In this document: one piece after another, positions 31,297 through 42,872 of the stretch
Position numbering within the stretch: position 1 is the first letter of the stretch
Layout: each line of letters starts with the position of its first letter
Source of the DNA: Undaria pinnatifida
Lineage: Eukaryota; Sar; Phaeophyceae; Laminariales; Alariaceae
Length of the DNA: 64,000 nucleotides
NCBI GenBank assembly: GCA_012845835.1
Contig: JABAKD010000023.1
Coordinates: forward strand, 22,879,108-22,943,107
Direction of reading: 5' to 3'
Notes under the pieces: model-generated
Seen by the model: the letters and a program-made list of their open reading frames with translations, nothing else
Told to the model about the DNA's origin: nothing
Database searches by the model: none
Position numbers and translations under genes: made by a program

Positions 31297-33290
31297 AGTC
31301 ACCCCTTTGAGCGGTCTTGATCAAACAATAACACCAGAATCACCCCTTAGAACGGTCTTCATCAAGCAAAAGTTTCGTTACAATGCCACTGCTGTTCGAA
31401 ACTTTTTTTTCCCAACCGTTTGCCAAAAGCTACATTTTGGTCGTTTTCGTTTCTTCGGACGATTTGCTGCGCCGGCGTACTATTATAATCGTAGTCGTCA
31501 AGCCTCACGATAACATAAACATTGATTTGTTGTCGAGCCTCACGATATGGCAAAACATTGTTATCTTCCTGTTGCGTTTAATACTCTCTTATCAGGGGGG
31601 TTCGGTTCAAAAAATCAAGTCTGTGGTGTCCTGTCATCGTTAAAAGAGGGGTTTCTCTGACTGTCTTCCTGTGGCTTGCTTTCAGAAACTGAAATCATCA
31701 ACGTCATGACACTGCTCGCAGTATATTCCGAGAAAACCCGACTCGATTGCAACCTCATGTGCTTAAAACACGAAACTTTCTGTGTCCTCTAACTCTTATT
31801 TGTGGTGAAAATACGTCGACAGATACTGAAAGCATCAACGCCATACACTGCCCGAGGTTGCTGTTCGAAACTCTGTTTTTCCTAACCGTTTGCCAAAAGT
31901 TACGTTTTGGTCGTTTTGGTTTCTTTGGACGATTTGCTGCGCCGGCGTACTATCATCATCGTAGTCATCAAGCCTCACGATAACAAAAACATTGATTTGT
32001 TGTCAAGCCTCACGATATGACAGTATTATCTCCTTGTTGCGTTTAATACTCTCTTGTCAGGGGGGTTCGGTTCAAAAATCAAAGTCTGTGGTGGCCCGTC
32101 GTCGTTAAAAGAGGGGTTCCCCTGGCTGTCTTCTTGTGGCTTGCTTTTTCAGAAACTGAAATCATCAACGTCATGTCACTGCCCGAAGTCCATTCCGAGA
32201 AAACCCGGCTCGATTGCAACCTCATGTGCTTAATATACGAAACTTTCTGTGTCTTCTAACTGTTATTTGTGGTGAAATACGTCGACAGATACTGAAAGCA
32301 TCAACGTCATACACTGCCCGAGGTTGCTGTTCGAAGCTTTGTTTTTCCTAACCGTTTGCCAAAAGTTACATTTCGGTCGTTTTCGTTTCTTCGGACGATT
32401 TGCTGCGCCGGCGTACTATCATCATCGTAGTCGTCGAGCCTCACGATAACAAAAACATTGATTTGTTGTCAGGCCTCACGATATGACAAAACATTATTAT
32501 CTTCCTGTTGCGTTCAATAGTCTCTTATCAGGAGGGTTCGGTTCAGAAAGTCAAAGTCTGTGGTGTCCTGTCATCGTAAAGAGAGGGGTTCCTCTGACTC
32601 TTCCTGTGGCTTGCTTTTTCAGAAACTGAAACCATCAACGTCATGACACTGCCCAAAGTCCATTCCGAGGAGACCCGGCTCGATTGCAACCTCATGTGCT
32701 TAATATACGAAACTTTCTGTGTCCTCTAACTTCTATTTGTGGTGAAAATACGTCGACAGATACTGAAAGCTTCATTTTTTTTTTGTTTTTTTTCACACTT
32801 CTACTTTCCAGCTTCTGGACAAGACGTGGTCACAGTTGTCATCTGTTCTTCCCCCCGGTTCTTGCCTTCAATTTTTATCGCGCATAAGGTTCAGCAATCC
32901 CACTGCTCGTCGATCGTTCATCAAGTGTTGCTAACTCACGCTCTCGCATTTTCCGCAGGTCAATTTGTGCACATGAAATAGATCCCATGAATTCATACGA
33001 GTATGCACTCGGGGGAATTCAAACTCACGAAACTGACCTATACCAGGCTCGAGGATAACCTGATACGCCACCGGGGCGACCGGCACAACGTCGTACACTG
33101 CCCCAGGTTCATTCCGAGAAGACCCGGCTCGATTGCAAACTCATGTGCATAAAATACGTAGTCTTCTTGTGGCTTTTACTGCTATTTGTGGTGAAATTTT
33201 GTCGACAGATACTGAAAGCATCAACGTCATACACTGCCCGAGGTTCATTCCGAGGAGACTCGGCTCGATTTCCTCGCGTTACGGGGCAAA
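31297..33290. repeat. 466-470 bp tandem repeat, about four copies
   Basis: The anchor GGACGATTTGCTGCGCCGGC occurs near 31457, 31927 and 32393, and a second anchor CGATTGCAACCTCATGTGCT near 31746, 32212 and 32682 with diverged later copies. Each unit contains two related sub-blocks beginning ACTGAAAkCATCAACGTCAT. The fourth unit is interrupted by a SINE-like insertion. Confidence 0.85.
32772..33088 (-). repeat. tRNA-headed SINE-like element inserted in the tandem repeat
   Basis: The unit phrase GATACTGAAAGC is followed not by ATCAACGTCAT but by a T-tract and the SINE body. The unit resumes after CCGGGGCGACCGG. On the minus strand the head reads CCGGTCGCCCCGGTGGCGTA with GAGTTTGAATTCCCC as a degraded box B. 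It is nearly identical to 39430-39740. Confidence 0.75.
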
Positions 33291-33299
33291 GACGAACTT

Positions 33300-34370
33300 A
33301 AAAGCGACAATGTATTTGCAACCTCATGAACAAAGTCCCGCATAAAAAACGTAATCTTCCTAACTTGTTTTTTACGGTGAAAATACGGCGACATATGCTT
33401 AACTCATCGTGCGTCGTCATACCACAGATTTATCTCGTTTACACCCCCCACCGCTCACTCCCCTAATCCCACCACCACCCATACATCTTGCTATGGCTAA
33501 ATCGCTCGACTTTTCCCCTGCGAAACGGTCGAAGCCTGCCGACACGTCGGCGCCGAACGGTAGCGGTGGTGGTCTGTCATGCAAAAGTCGCTTGGCATAT
33601 TACTTTCCCTGAAATCGGTTTTAAATGGTTGGGATGGGGTCAATTCTCTGCCGTTCTTTGTTGGGCACAGCAGAAGTTGTACGGGTACATACACGACTGC
33701 AGCGGAATACGAATAACGGCATTTGTTCTGTTTCGATCTATCTCATGTAATATGAGCGATTTTTTAGTGTGGGTGCACCGAAAACGTGACACAAATTGCA
33801 GACGACATACAACGACTTCGTGACACAAATTACAGACGACATATAATAACTTCGTGACACAAATCACCAACGGCAAGGCGTTTCGTGACTAAAACTCCCA
33901 AAACATGATATTTTTTTCACCTACATAACGTAACAGAATATCGAGACAAAAACAAACAGTAGCGTCTCTTCGGCCTTTGGCGCTGGCTTTAGCACGACCT
34001 CTGACACACAAGCAGCCTCTGCTGCAGGCATGGACGATTGCGGTCGATCCACAGCGAACTATTCCGATGTGCTCGCTTCTTTGTGGCCATATTCCATGTC
34101 ATTTCGTGTCACCTTCCTTCTTTTGCTCGTCGTTGTACGTTGAGGTAAGAGGAAACCCGTACGTACGGGGTGAGAACAGCAGCAGTATGTACGACGAGCA
34201 GGAACGCCAACCGACTACATATGCAAACACACATCAGGTGTAACAACAGTAGCCGTAGGGCGAAAGTTACAACATATACTGCAGCACGCAGCAGGGGCGG
34301 CAACAAGGACCACAGCAGATAGCTCAAAGTGCAGTGTACGAGTGCCATTGGCAAGTTCAGTCGTACTCGC
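33300..34370. other. Unrecognised region with a short tandem repeat
   Basis: GTGACACAAATTrCAGACGA-type units of about 34 bp recur three times at 33786-33875. No coding domain is recognised. Confidence 0.4.
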
Positions 34371-34371
34371 A

Positions 34372-35088
34372 TCATTCTGTCCGAAAATATAACGACCAGT
34401 TTATGTTCATATTAAAATACGTCGTACGAGCGGACGTTCTGGTGTGCTGCTGCCGCGAAAGCATCGAGCACACGACAGGTTTTACGTAAACAAGAGCGAA
34501 CAAGAGTGCGGGGCACAGGGGCCTCCAACACAAAGACACGTGGCAACCACGGCCAGCGATCGATCGCGCAATTGGCCGGTAGGCAGTCCGTACCTCGGTG
34601 GGTGTACCGGAAGTTGTTCGTAAGCCGTCGAAACATAACGTGAAATTTTGTTCTGCCGGCAGACTCGCAAGCAGACCTCCGATCCCGTATGGAAAACGCC
34701 GGATAAAGACTTGCAATTTTCTTCTTCTTTTCTTTTTCTTGGCCCCGTCACCCCTACTAAAATATTGATGGAAAATGGCACACATAAATCTATATATCTT
34801 AGTTCGCTTATCACATATGCACATCCTTACGTCTGCGGATATCTCCCGCCTCTGACCGCCTTTCCGCGCGGTTTCTTCGCTGAGGCGTGCCCCCGCCTCG
34901 CCTGCAACCACCGGCTCAGCTGATCCGCCCGCTCGGCGCCGTAGCGCGCGCGCGAGGCCTCGACGTCGAGATCTACGACGAGATCTCCGAAAAATCGTGC
35001 CCTGTGAGACGTTTGGTGCGTAGTCTGCACACAGGGCTAATGTCTTCGCGTTATTTCTTCGGTACGTGTTCTCTGACCTCCGACACAC
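34372..35088 (-). CDS. 238-codon open frame, unknown
   Basis: It is one of the longest frames in the window, Arg/Lys-rich in the first half (RRSRRRSRRRGLARALRRR and KKKKRRR). An overlapping frame (34827-35030) has a more protein-like sequence with FFGDLVVDLDVEASRARYG. I recognise neither, and at most one can be real. Confidence 0.2.
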   Translation of the reverse strand: MCRRSENTYRRNNAKTLALCADYAPNVSQGTIFRRSRRRSRRRGLARALRRRAGGSAEPVVAGEAGARLSEETARKGGQRREISADVRMCICDKRTKIYRFMCAIFHQYFSRGDGAKKKKRRRKLQVFIRRFPYGIGGLLASLPAEQNFTLCFDGLRTTSGTPTEVRTAYRPIARSIAGRGCHVSLCWRPLCPALLFALVYVKPVVCSMLSRQQHTRTSARTTYFNMNINWSLYFRTE

Positions 35089-35200
35089 GGGGGGGGGTCG
35101 ATTACCTGGCCGGCGTCGCCATTGTAAAGGCCACTAAGCGAGGTTTGTGCTAGGATCTGGGGAAGAAAAGTTCGTAATCCCCGAGAACATATGCCACCCA

Positions 35201-35575
35201 GGCGTAGTGGAGAACTGCGAACTCTCAATATTTTTGAACCCCCGGTAGTCTACAGCAGCACGTATACATGTACATGATGTACAGCAGTAGCTGGAGCTAT
35301 GATGAGCCTGCAGCATCACGAAGCTACAAATGGTATATGCACAGCAGCAGCTAGGCGTCGTGGAGAACTGCGAACTCTCAATATTTTTGAACCCCCGTTA
35401 GTCTACAGCAGCACGTACATGTACATGATGTACAGCAGTAGCTGAAGCTGTGATGAGCCTGCAGCATGACGAAGCTACAAATGGTATATGCACAGCAGCA
35501 TCACGAAGCTACAAATGGTATATGCACAGCAGCATGACGAAGCTACAAATGGTATATGCACAGCAGCAGCTGTGG
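35201..35575. repeat. 153-bp duplication followed by a 35-bp unit array
   Basis: GTGGAGAACTGCGAACTCTC begins copies near 35207 and 35360. They run into four units of CACGAAGCTACAAATGGTAT with ATGCACAGCAGCA joints. Confidence 0.85.
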
Positions 35576-36118
35576 CCGCGCCTTTCTGCGTAGCAACGCA
35601 GAGCGTCACCCAGCTGGGGTCAACCGCCATGCTCTCCCATAATTTCCAGGCTGCCTTCTCGCATTGTTCCGCCGCACACGGGAAATCGGGAAAAAATTGT
35701 CGGCATTTTCCCTTTCCAGTATCTCCCATATATGAATTAACAAACTTCGTCTAACTCTTGGCATTACTTCTTACCCTCTTAATATTTACTATCCTGCGCT
35801 GCGACCGGCGACCGTCCAGGCCGCCGGCGTAGCCCCTTGTATTATACATAATGGTTGAAAGGAGGCGATATATTTCTGAAACAAGCTGCACACCCGGCCG
35901 TCTCATGAGCGCACATTTTGTACGAGTGTGTACGTATGTACAAGAGTACACGTAGCTAGTGCAAGCGTTATTTCTTTATCATTTTGATGTACTGCTGTAC
36001 CGCACACCTTCCAAACTATTATTTTCGGGTGAAACTCGTGGCAATCCTTATACCTGGTAATTTCAATTTTTCCTTGTGTCCGATGGAACAATCCCAACTC
36101 CTTCCCTGCTTTACCCGA
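35576..36118. other. No feature recognised
   Basis: There are only short overlapping frames. Confidence 0.3.
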
Positions 36119-36119
36119 A

Positions 36120-36160
36120 GCATGGGTGCCGGCGATGCCGGCACCCATGCGGAGCCCTTG
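36120..36160 (+). repeat. 14-bp hairpin plus GGAGCCCTTG terminus
   Basis: GCATGGGTGCCGGC (36120-36133) and GCCGGCACCCATGC (36137-36150) are perfect complements around a 3-nt loop and are followed directly by GGAGCCCTTG. The hairpin sequence differs from the 6506 family but the terminal string is the same. Confidence 0.75.
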
Positions 36161-36204
36161 CATTCGTATGAAGAGGAGACGGCGAGAAGCGCTGAGAAGA
36201 ACAC

Positions 36205-36350
36205 CACAGAGTCAATGACTTTGTGGTAGATGGACTGTCCGCTCATGAGCCTTGTGTTCGTTGGTTCGAATCCGGAGGTCATGGTAAGAAAAAATAATGA
36301 TCTCATGAAAAAAACATGTATTCAGCCGTCCGGGGAGTAGAATGTCTTAA
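36205..36350 (+). repeat. tRNA-like unit with SINE-type body
   Basis: TGACTTTGTGGTAGATGGAC, TGTCCGCTCATGAGC and GGTTCGAATCC lead to GGTCATGG. AGCCGTCCGGGGAGTAGAAT follows at 36323, as in the units near 31.0 and 42.9 kb. Confidence 0.55.
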
Positions 36351-36445
36351 AGTTAGTGTGGAAACTGGGGGGCTCATATAATAAGCATTGGTAGTATACT
36401 CATTAAAAAAGGAGACGTTGAGAAGCGCTGCGCCACAGAGTCATT

Positions 36446-36928
36446 GTTAGACCTGCGATTCTGCATTTTTTTGGGCAAAAAAAATGTGTTCGACGCTCTT
36501 AGTTTGAAGAATTTCATGATCACCAGACCAATCAAAATTAAACATGAAGCACATCATCAGACACCCTTTGAATTGTCGGACGGGATGTTGGTTTACAGAT
36601 TAACGAATACCTGGTACCCAAGTATTTTATAGACGTTTCAGCATTTTAAATGCATCTGGTAATACCATGTATGAAATACAACAATATATTATAGAAAACG
36701 ATACGAGCATTACCACTCTTAATGTTACACCTACATGTACATGTACCTGGTACTGCCTCTGATGCTGTATGTACCAGTAAATGCTATGCAACCGAGCGAC
36801 ACGGATGCCCAAGGAAGTTCGGTGAGTGACAGCGTATCGTCCATCTCCGAATCGAGTGAAGAAGGCTCGGGCTCGGGTCCGACGCTCGAGCGCAGAGGAC
36901 TCGAGCGCGGGGCTCGGGCTATAAATAG
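36446..36928. repeat. Dispersed repeat, paired with 46094-46650
   Basis: Both copies contain CTGCGATTCTGCATTTTTT-like starts, GGTTTACAGATTAACGAATA or a variant, ACCTGGTACC, and GCGTATCGTCCATCTCCGAA-type ends. This copy finishes with a TATAAATA box at about 36921. Confidence 0.75.
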
Positions 36929-37242
36929 GCCTAGGCCAGGCAGGATGTATTGACCAGAGATTGTCCCCCCTTGGCCAAAGAAGGGCTGGTCAGTACCATT
37001 TAGGTGCTAGAACAGAGAGATGAGTTGTTGTATTAACTCCAGAACACAATAAAGCAAGCGATCTTAACTTCATCCCCGAATCCCCATACCAGAATCCAGA
37101 AGAGGATAAATAGAAACCCCTGCTTTCTCCAGATCTAAATAACGTTCACACCTTACATCAGATCCTCAGCAGTCATTCGCTACCAAGAAGACCAGCTGTC
37201 GTGTCTTACCGCCAGCACTACACACTCTGTGGTGCTTCGCTG
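36929..37242. repeat. 310-bp dispersed repeat, paired with 41817-42131
   Basis: Both copies run from AGGCCAGGCAGG through a CCCCCTTGGCCAAAG palindromic segment and CATACCAGAATCCAGAAGAG to CACTGTCCACA or CGCTGTCCACA. The TATA-like box just before this copy and the CA end recall a solo LTR, but I see no clear TG start or internal region. Confidence 0.6.
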
Positions 37243-37559
37243 TCCACAATTCCCCCAAAAGCGCGTTTCTACTCGAAGTAGTCCATGAACAAGCTTTGAT
37301 CAAAATGAACACCAGGTACACACAGAAAAAAAACATAAAATAAGACATAGTCGTTTTTAAATGATACACGACCACATAAATCTAATTACCTACCCAATCA
37401 TTACGAGTCATGAAACATTACAGTATACTTCACAAGAACTTTTTTTTTTTTTTTTATCTTCCGGCGGATGGGGAAAAATAAAGCTTTAGCTCACCACACT
37501 TCCACGTATTTTCATACGCGTCGTGTGTCGATTTAACTCAGTTGCTTTCGCAGCCCAAC

Positions 37560-37860
37560 GCTAGCTGGCGCACCCTTCGGGTCCCATTGTAGGTTAGCGT
37601 AAGCTGTCCCTATCAGTGGTCTTCGTTACAACCCCGGCAGCGCAAGCTGCCGTTGTATACGGATGCGTGTGTATGTCGACCCGGCCTGTCCCCGGAGGGT
37701 CAGTTTCGGTGGAGATAGCCACCCGGAATGTCATCTTTCCGGGTAGTGTGGGACTTGCGCAAGCTCACCCACTAACAAAACCCCTGGCCATGGGAGATGG
37801 CCTTCCGCCGGACTTGGTCCAGTTACGGTCCACCCTACCCATTCGGGCGTTGGTCCTCGG
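37560..37860. other. Hairpin-rich segment (possible structured RNA)
   Basis: At least four perfect stems lie in 200 bp: CGGCAGC-GCAA-GCTGCCG (37635-37652, GNRA-type loop), GGTGG..CCACC (37709-37723), CCCGGAA..TTCCGGG (37722-37743) and GGCCAT-GGGAG-ATGGCC (near 37785-37803). A CACCC-TTC-GGGT stem lies at about 37571. A 97-codon frame (37616-37909) overlaps. No known RNA family is recognised. Confidence 0.4.
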
Positions 37861-38099
37861 ATTCACAAGAACATTTACACATGATCACCAGCCACAAATC
37901 ATGTATTAACACATAGCAATATGATCAATAAATACTACATAGGCAACCGTCATTGTGCACAAGAAATATCTCAAGGTAAATACATCCATCTTATATATAC
38001 TAGTGGTCCTCCCGAAATATGCCAGTTGCCGGCCGGTATGGCGGACAAAAACAATTGGTGCTGTATCCTCTGTATCAAGTACTAAAAGAACAAAATAAT

Positions 38100-38885
38100 A
38101 ACGGCAGTACGACAATGCCGCCGTACGTACGGTAGTAATGGTATCATCCTCTATGTGTGAGTTATGCAAAACAAAAATGATAACACGGCAGCAGTACGGC
38201 AGTGCAGCAGTAGTACGTACGGTAGTAAAGGTATCATCCTCTGTATGTAAGTTTTGCAAAACAAAAATGATAACACGGCAGCAGTAGTACGTACGGTAGT
38301 TAAGGACAGAGGAGTGCAGCAGTGGGGACGGTGGTACTCCCAAGCACCAGTGGGAGGCCGGTATTGTAGAAACAAAAAAAAGGGTTCATCTCCCACACAC
38401 AGGACGCAAAAAGACTCCCACGTACAGAACGGCCCACCCACCCACCACGGACGACGCAGTGCACCCTCCACCCACCCACCGACCAAACCTTTACTACATA
38501 CAGCAGAACAGCAGTGCAGCAGTACGTACATCTGAGCAGCCGTGCAGCAGTACGTACAGCAGTATGCACCTGGTACGCGGGGCGCAGTTATTTGGTTGGT
38601 TCTTATGAAGCAGGAAACAGCTAAAAAAAGACTCCCACGTACAGAACGGCCCACCCAACCACCACGGACGACGCAGTGCACCCTCTACCCACCCACCGAC
38701 CAAACCTTTACTACATACAGCAGAACAGCAGTGCAGCAGTACGTACATCAGAACAGCAGTGCAGCAGTACGTACAGCACAGCAGTACGTACAGCACAGCA
38801 GAACAGCAGTGCAGCAGTACGTACATCAGAACAGCCGTGCAGCAGTACGTACAGCAGTACTGCAATGCAGCAGTACCTAGAGCAA
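38100..38885. repeat. GCAGTACGTAC array with 221-bp duplication
   Basis: Units of AGCAGTGCAGCAGTACGTAC fill 38500-38880. A longer block starting ACTCCCACGTACAGAACGGC occurs at about 38412 and 38633. Two 85-bp units with GGTAGTAAAGGTATCATCCT lie at 38130-38290. Confidence 0.85.
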
Positions 38886-38899
38886 TACACCTGACAGGC

Positions 38900-39425
38900 G
38901 AGCAGCAGTCGATTTGTTGGTTACATTGCTCCCGGGCTGGCCGGGATTCGCCATTGTTAGGCCAAGCGAAAAGCGCTCGCGTTGCCGATTCTGCGCACGG
39001 CGAGCGGCGACGGCTGGACGCTGCTGTGTTTGGTCCTGGTGTTGGGTGCTTGCTGTTGACGCAGGCGCGCTTGTGGTCTCGTGTCCATGGCTGTGTCCAT
39101 GGCTCTAGTGGCCAAAAAGCAATTCGGAAGTTTAATTATAGTTGGAGTTCGAAAAAAAAAATAGCAGGCAGCGACGAAGAAAAAGCGGGGGGGAGCAAGC
39201 GAGCCGTCCCCGGGAGGGCGATTTCCACGCTCTCCCCTCGACGAGGTGGGGTACCGACGGCCGTTCGTTCGCCGGCATGTCGTAGTGCTGCTGTGCGGAT
39301 GGGACGTGGCGGCACCGCGAGGCCGCCTGAGGCCGAGTGGAGCTCGGGAGTCGCCGTTTTTTGGGGGGGGTGTTTTAACCAAGATATTTTCAAAGATCCA
39401 AAACGTCACGACCACCTTAGCGTAT
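38900..39425. other. GC-rich stretch, unrecognised
   Basis: A 275-codon frame beginning in the GTAC array runs through to 39586, and overlapping minus-strand frames reach 152 codons. The frame crosses the repeat and the SINE, so I do not call it a gene. Confidence 0.3.
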
Positions 39426-39429
39426 TATA

Positions 39430-39740
39430 TAATAATATATATTCTCATACTTCTACTTTCCAGCTCCTGGACAAGCCGTGGTCACAGGCGTCGTCCCTTC
39501 TCCCCCCCGGTTCTTGCCTTCAACTTTTATCGCGCATAGGGTTCAGCAATCCCACTGCTCGTCGATTGTTCATCGAATGTTGCTAACTCACGCACTCGCG
39601 CTTTCCGCGTGTCAATTTGTGCGCGAGAAAAATCTCAACGATTTTACACGAGTATGCACTCGGCGGGGCTCGAACTCACGAAACTGACCTATACCAGGCT
39701 CGAGGATAACCTGATACGCCACCGGGGCGACCGGTTACGC
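39430..39740 (-). repeat. tRNA-headed SINE-like element
   Basis: The minus strand begins CCGGTCGCCCCGGTGGCGTA and has a canonical box B, GAGTTCGAGCCCC. The body shared with 32772-33088 follows and ends near TACTTCTACTTTCCAG. It is the best-preserved copy and shows that the head is tRNA-like. Confidence 0.7.
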
Positions 39741-41810
39741 GCATACAACACGCGAAAATAACATGCATCAAATTAACGTACAAAGATCCAACGAAAGAAT
39801 ATCGTCAAATCATTCGAAGACGACCTTCGTACGATTCCCGCGAAAACCGCAGAAAGCTCACAGCGTAATACCACAATGCCGCTTCAGCCTTGTCCTTATA
39901 TGCAATTCACTGACATCACACGAACATGCATCTCGCATTCAGCAAGACTCGCTTGTTTGGAGACTAACACCTGCTGCAATACAGACAAAACAACACCGTC
40001 TCATGCGCCCAAAAACAGATACCGGGTAGCACAAATGACCCAGCAAAATGACCAATAGCAAAATATACGCAAGACACAAAATCTACTCGTACACACAACA
40101 AGCACATATGTACCACTGTATAACAAATTTGATCTTCGGGTTCTGTTGCTAATCGGTTGACCCCTAAGCAGTTTCCTTCAACTGGAAAGGTTCCTTACTA
40201 TTTCACTAGGAATACATCGGAATGCACATAGCGATAGACTCATGCTGCTCCTTTCTGTTCATGAGAAACAACACAAGTTTTCCTATGAAAACACGCTAAT
40301 CCGTTAAATGCAATCAACGTATCTTTTTTTTTTTTCACACGACGCAGAGCACACACTGTAGGCATATGTACATCTGCACTCAAATGTGTGTTGAAATACA
40401 CGCACTACAACGCGCGGACGGCAGTATAGGTTTTGCATCGCAAGGGACACGCCACAAAACCACACGCCCTCGCTTTAATCTGTTGGTGAAAACGCCGTGC
40501 TAATGTACGTGTGTGGATAATCTTCAACGAGAATTACGGTTTCATACGGTTTGGAACACGAGCTCCTTCAGGCTGACTCGTCCATATGCAGCGGGGAAAG
40601 CAAGTACCAGATTCTTTGCGGCAATACATGGATATCTTTGTTCTCGTGCAGAGGCCATCGGCATGCACACGCATTTTAAAAACCCTCCTTTCAGTAAACC
40701 TTCAGCATCTACGACGAGATCCTACCTCTGTAGGCATGCAGCATGTACTCGTAGCATAGTGCATTCATTTTCGCGACAAGATTATTCTGCTATCCACAAG
40801 CACTCAAACGAGATTGGCGCCAGTCGGAAAGCACGTGTTGCATTATGCCGCATGCTGCCGTGAGGGCAATCAGCATGACACAAACCAAGACGGGGTATAA
40901 TTTTAACAAGCAAAGCACGCGGCACGCTTGCCCTTAAGTTCTAAGTAAGACACGACGTGCGACAATGCGCGCGACAAATACAGCAGTATCTTTCAAAACA
41001 AAATCAAACTCGCACCTTGAAAGCAAGACGTGCGCGGGCTCCATGGTGGAAGCCAAGTCAGCACATAGCCTTCGCAAAACAAGAGCCAAGCTCTCAGCGC
41101 CTGGAAGCATTCGAGGTGTCAACCACCCCCTTTTAGCGGCACTCCAGCTCCTCCTTTTCTGAAATGCAGAGCGCAACCGCCTTCTTGAACGGCTGTATAC
41201 ACATGTGATTTTCCTCACTCCTCGCTTCGCCCCCCGAAGTGGGTATCCTCGCGACGATCTAGAAGCCCAGCAGGGGAGATTGAAGCATCTCGCCGCGCTT
41301 ATCACATGTGTTTACACGCTTCGCATGTGATGCCGCGCCTTCCCCCTCGGGACGCACGACGACGCAGCCTTCAGTCGGCACCGCTGAACCACCGCATTTC
41401 GATGTGTTCATCTCGCCACACGCTCCCCGAAAGCCTTGAGCCCTCGTGATCGGCGGGTGTGTGTTTGCTGCCCGAGTGGAACCTTCAGCGGATCAAATGG
41501 TGCCTATACTGCGAGATTTCACAAAACCAAGTCAATCAACCCGATTCGAACCTCGCCATCAGTGGATGTGGGTCCTGCTGCCACAGCCCCTCCACGCTGG
41601 GTGCGATGCTGGGACATCGCCTCTAGCGGCCCCTCGTACGACCATAGCAGACCCAGTTCGGAGGTCTCAGGCAACGTGTAGACAGCGCCCTCATCGGGTC
41701 AGACGCCGAAACGTAGCCCAATCCACCTGCTTGCTGCCGCCGCAATCGTACCGGAAAAAAATCCCTGACTAACGCCGGTGTGTTCGACCTAAACTATGGA
41801 TAAATTTAGA
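39741..41810. other. Unrecognised region
   Basis: Frames of 116 codons (40513-40863, plus) and 123 codons (40934-41305, minus) show no recognised motif. A poly-T tract lies at about 40325-40336. Confidence 0.3.
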
Positions 41811-41816
41811 CACGCT

Positions 41817-42131
41817 TAGGCCAGGCAGGGTCTATTGACCAGAGATTTTCCCCCCTTGGCCAAAGGGGGACTGATCAGCACCATTTAGGTGCTAATAGAG
41901 AGATAAGTTGTTGCATTAGCTCCAGAACACAAGAAAACAAGCGATCTGAACTTATCCCCCACTCCCCATACCAGAATCCAGAAGAGGATGAATAGAAACC
42001 CCTGTTGTCATCAGATCTAAATGACGTTCACACCTCACATCAGATCCTCAGCAGTCAATCACCACCAAGGAGATCAGCTGTGGTATCTTACTACCAGCAC
42101 TACACACTCTCTGGTGCTCCACTGTCCACAG
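41817..42131. repeat. 310-bp dispersed repeat, second copy
   Basis: This is the partner of 36929-37242, with the fuller palindrome CCCCCTTGGCCAAAGGGGG near 41850. The block leads straight into CTCGAGCGCGTATGCACGTA, matching 46640-46660. Confidence 0.7.
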
Positions 42132-42189
42132 GGCTCGAGCGCGTATGCACGTACCCGGGGAAAAAGGATGGTACCTGATACCTGCTGCT

Positions 42190-42870
42190 ACTGATTCCGC
42201 GTCGGCTGCTTGTGCGCGGCTTTTGTGCCGCTCCTGCAACGCTCTGTCCATGCACGCCACGGCCGCCTCGAGGCCGCCGCGTCGCACTCGTCGTGGACTA
42301 CGCGCCCCACCGCTCTTTAGATGTTGTCCCCACCGTTCGTCTTCTCGTAAGCGCTTGGATTTCGTTGCGCGTCTGCCCTTTTTGCCCGTGGCCCATGCGG
42401 AGCTTTTCCAAGGCGTTTATTGCTTATGCGTTTTTTAAAGGCATGGTCCTCCGCCCCAACGTAATGAAATCAAGCGTAGTTTATTTTACTAGATGCGACA
42501 CAACCCAACTTAGATGGTGGTCAAGTATTTGCACCGATTACATCTCATGTTATGGAGATTAACCAGATGTGGATGGAAATAACCCCAAAATAGCCAGTTT
42601 TGGGGCGACTTCACCTCTGTTTTTTTTCAATTCAACGAAAAACTTGACCATCCTTTGAACGTATTAAGTCTAGAGACGTACACAAACTCCCAGTTGAAGC
42701 TTCATGCACGATTCCTCGCACTACGTGTTTGAAAATTCAAGAATTGTATACACTTACATGAAGTAATTCTACGGTGAATGAAGGCGTCCACTTTTGGCGG
42801 GGATCGCGTTTTTTTTACTGGTCGTTGTCGCGTTTTTTGGTGGTCGATACGCACAGAATCGCTGCCCTAA
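42190..42870. repeat. About 690-bp dispersed repeat, paired with 52905-53595
   Basis: Shared landmarks are CGGCTGCTTGTGCGCGGCTT, AGTATTTGCACCGATTACAT, TAGAGACGTAC and TGGTCGATACGCACAGAATC. On the minus strand both copies keep a frame reading ACMDRALxERHKSRAQAADA, so the repeat may derive from a coding element. Confidence 0.75.
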
Positions 42871-42872
42871 CT

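Noticed and set aside
36929-37242. A solo LTR
   Set aside because: The end is CA-like and a TATA-like box lies nearby, but the start lacks a conserved TG in the second copy and no target duplication was seen, so I kept it as a plain dispersed repeat.
38759-39586. A 275-codon plus-strand frame
   Set aside because: It begins in the GTAC array and ends inside a SINE-like element, with no recognisable domain.
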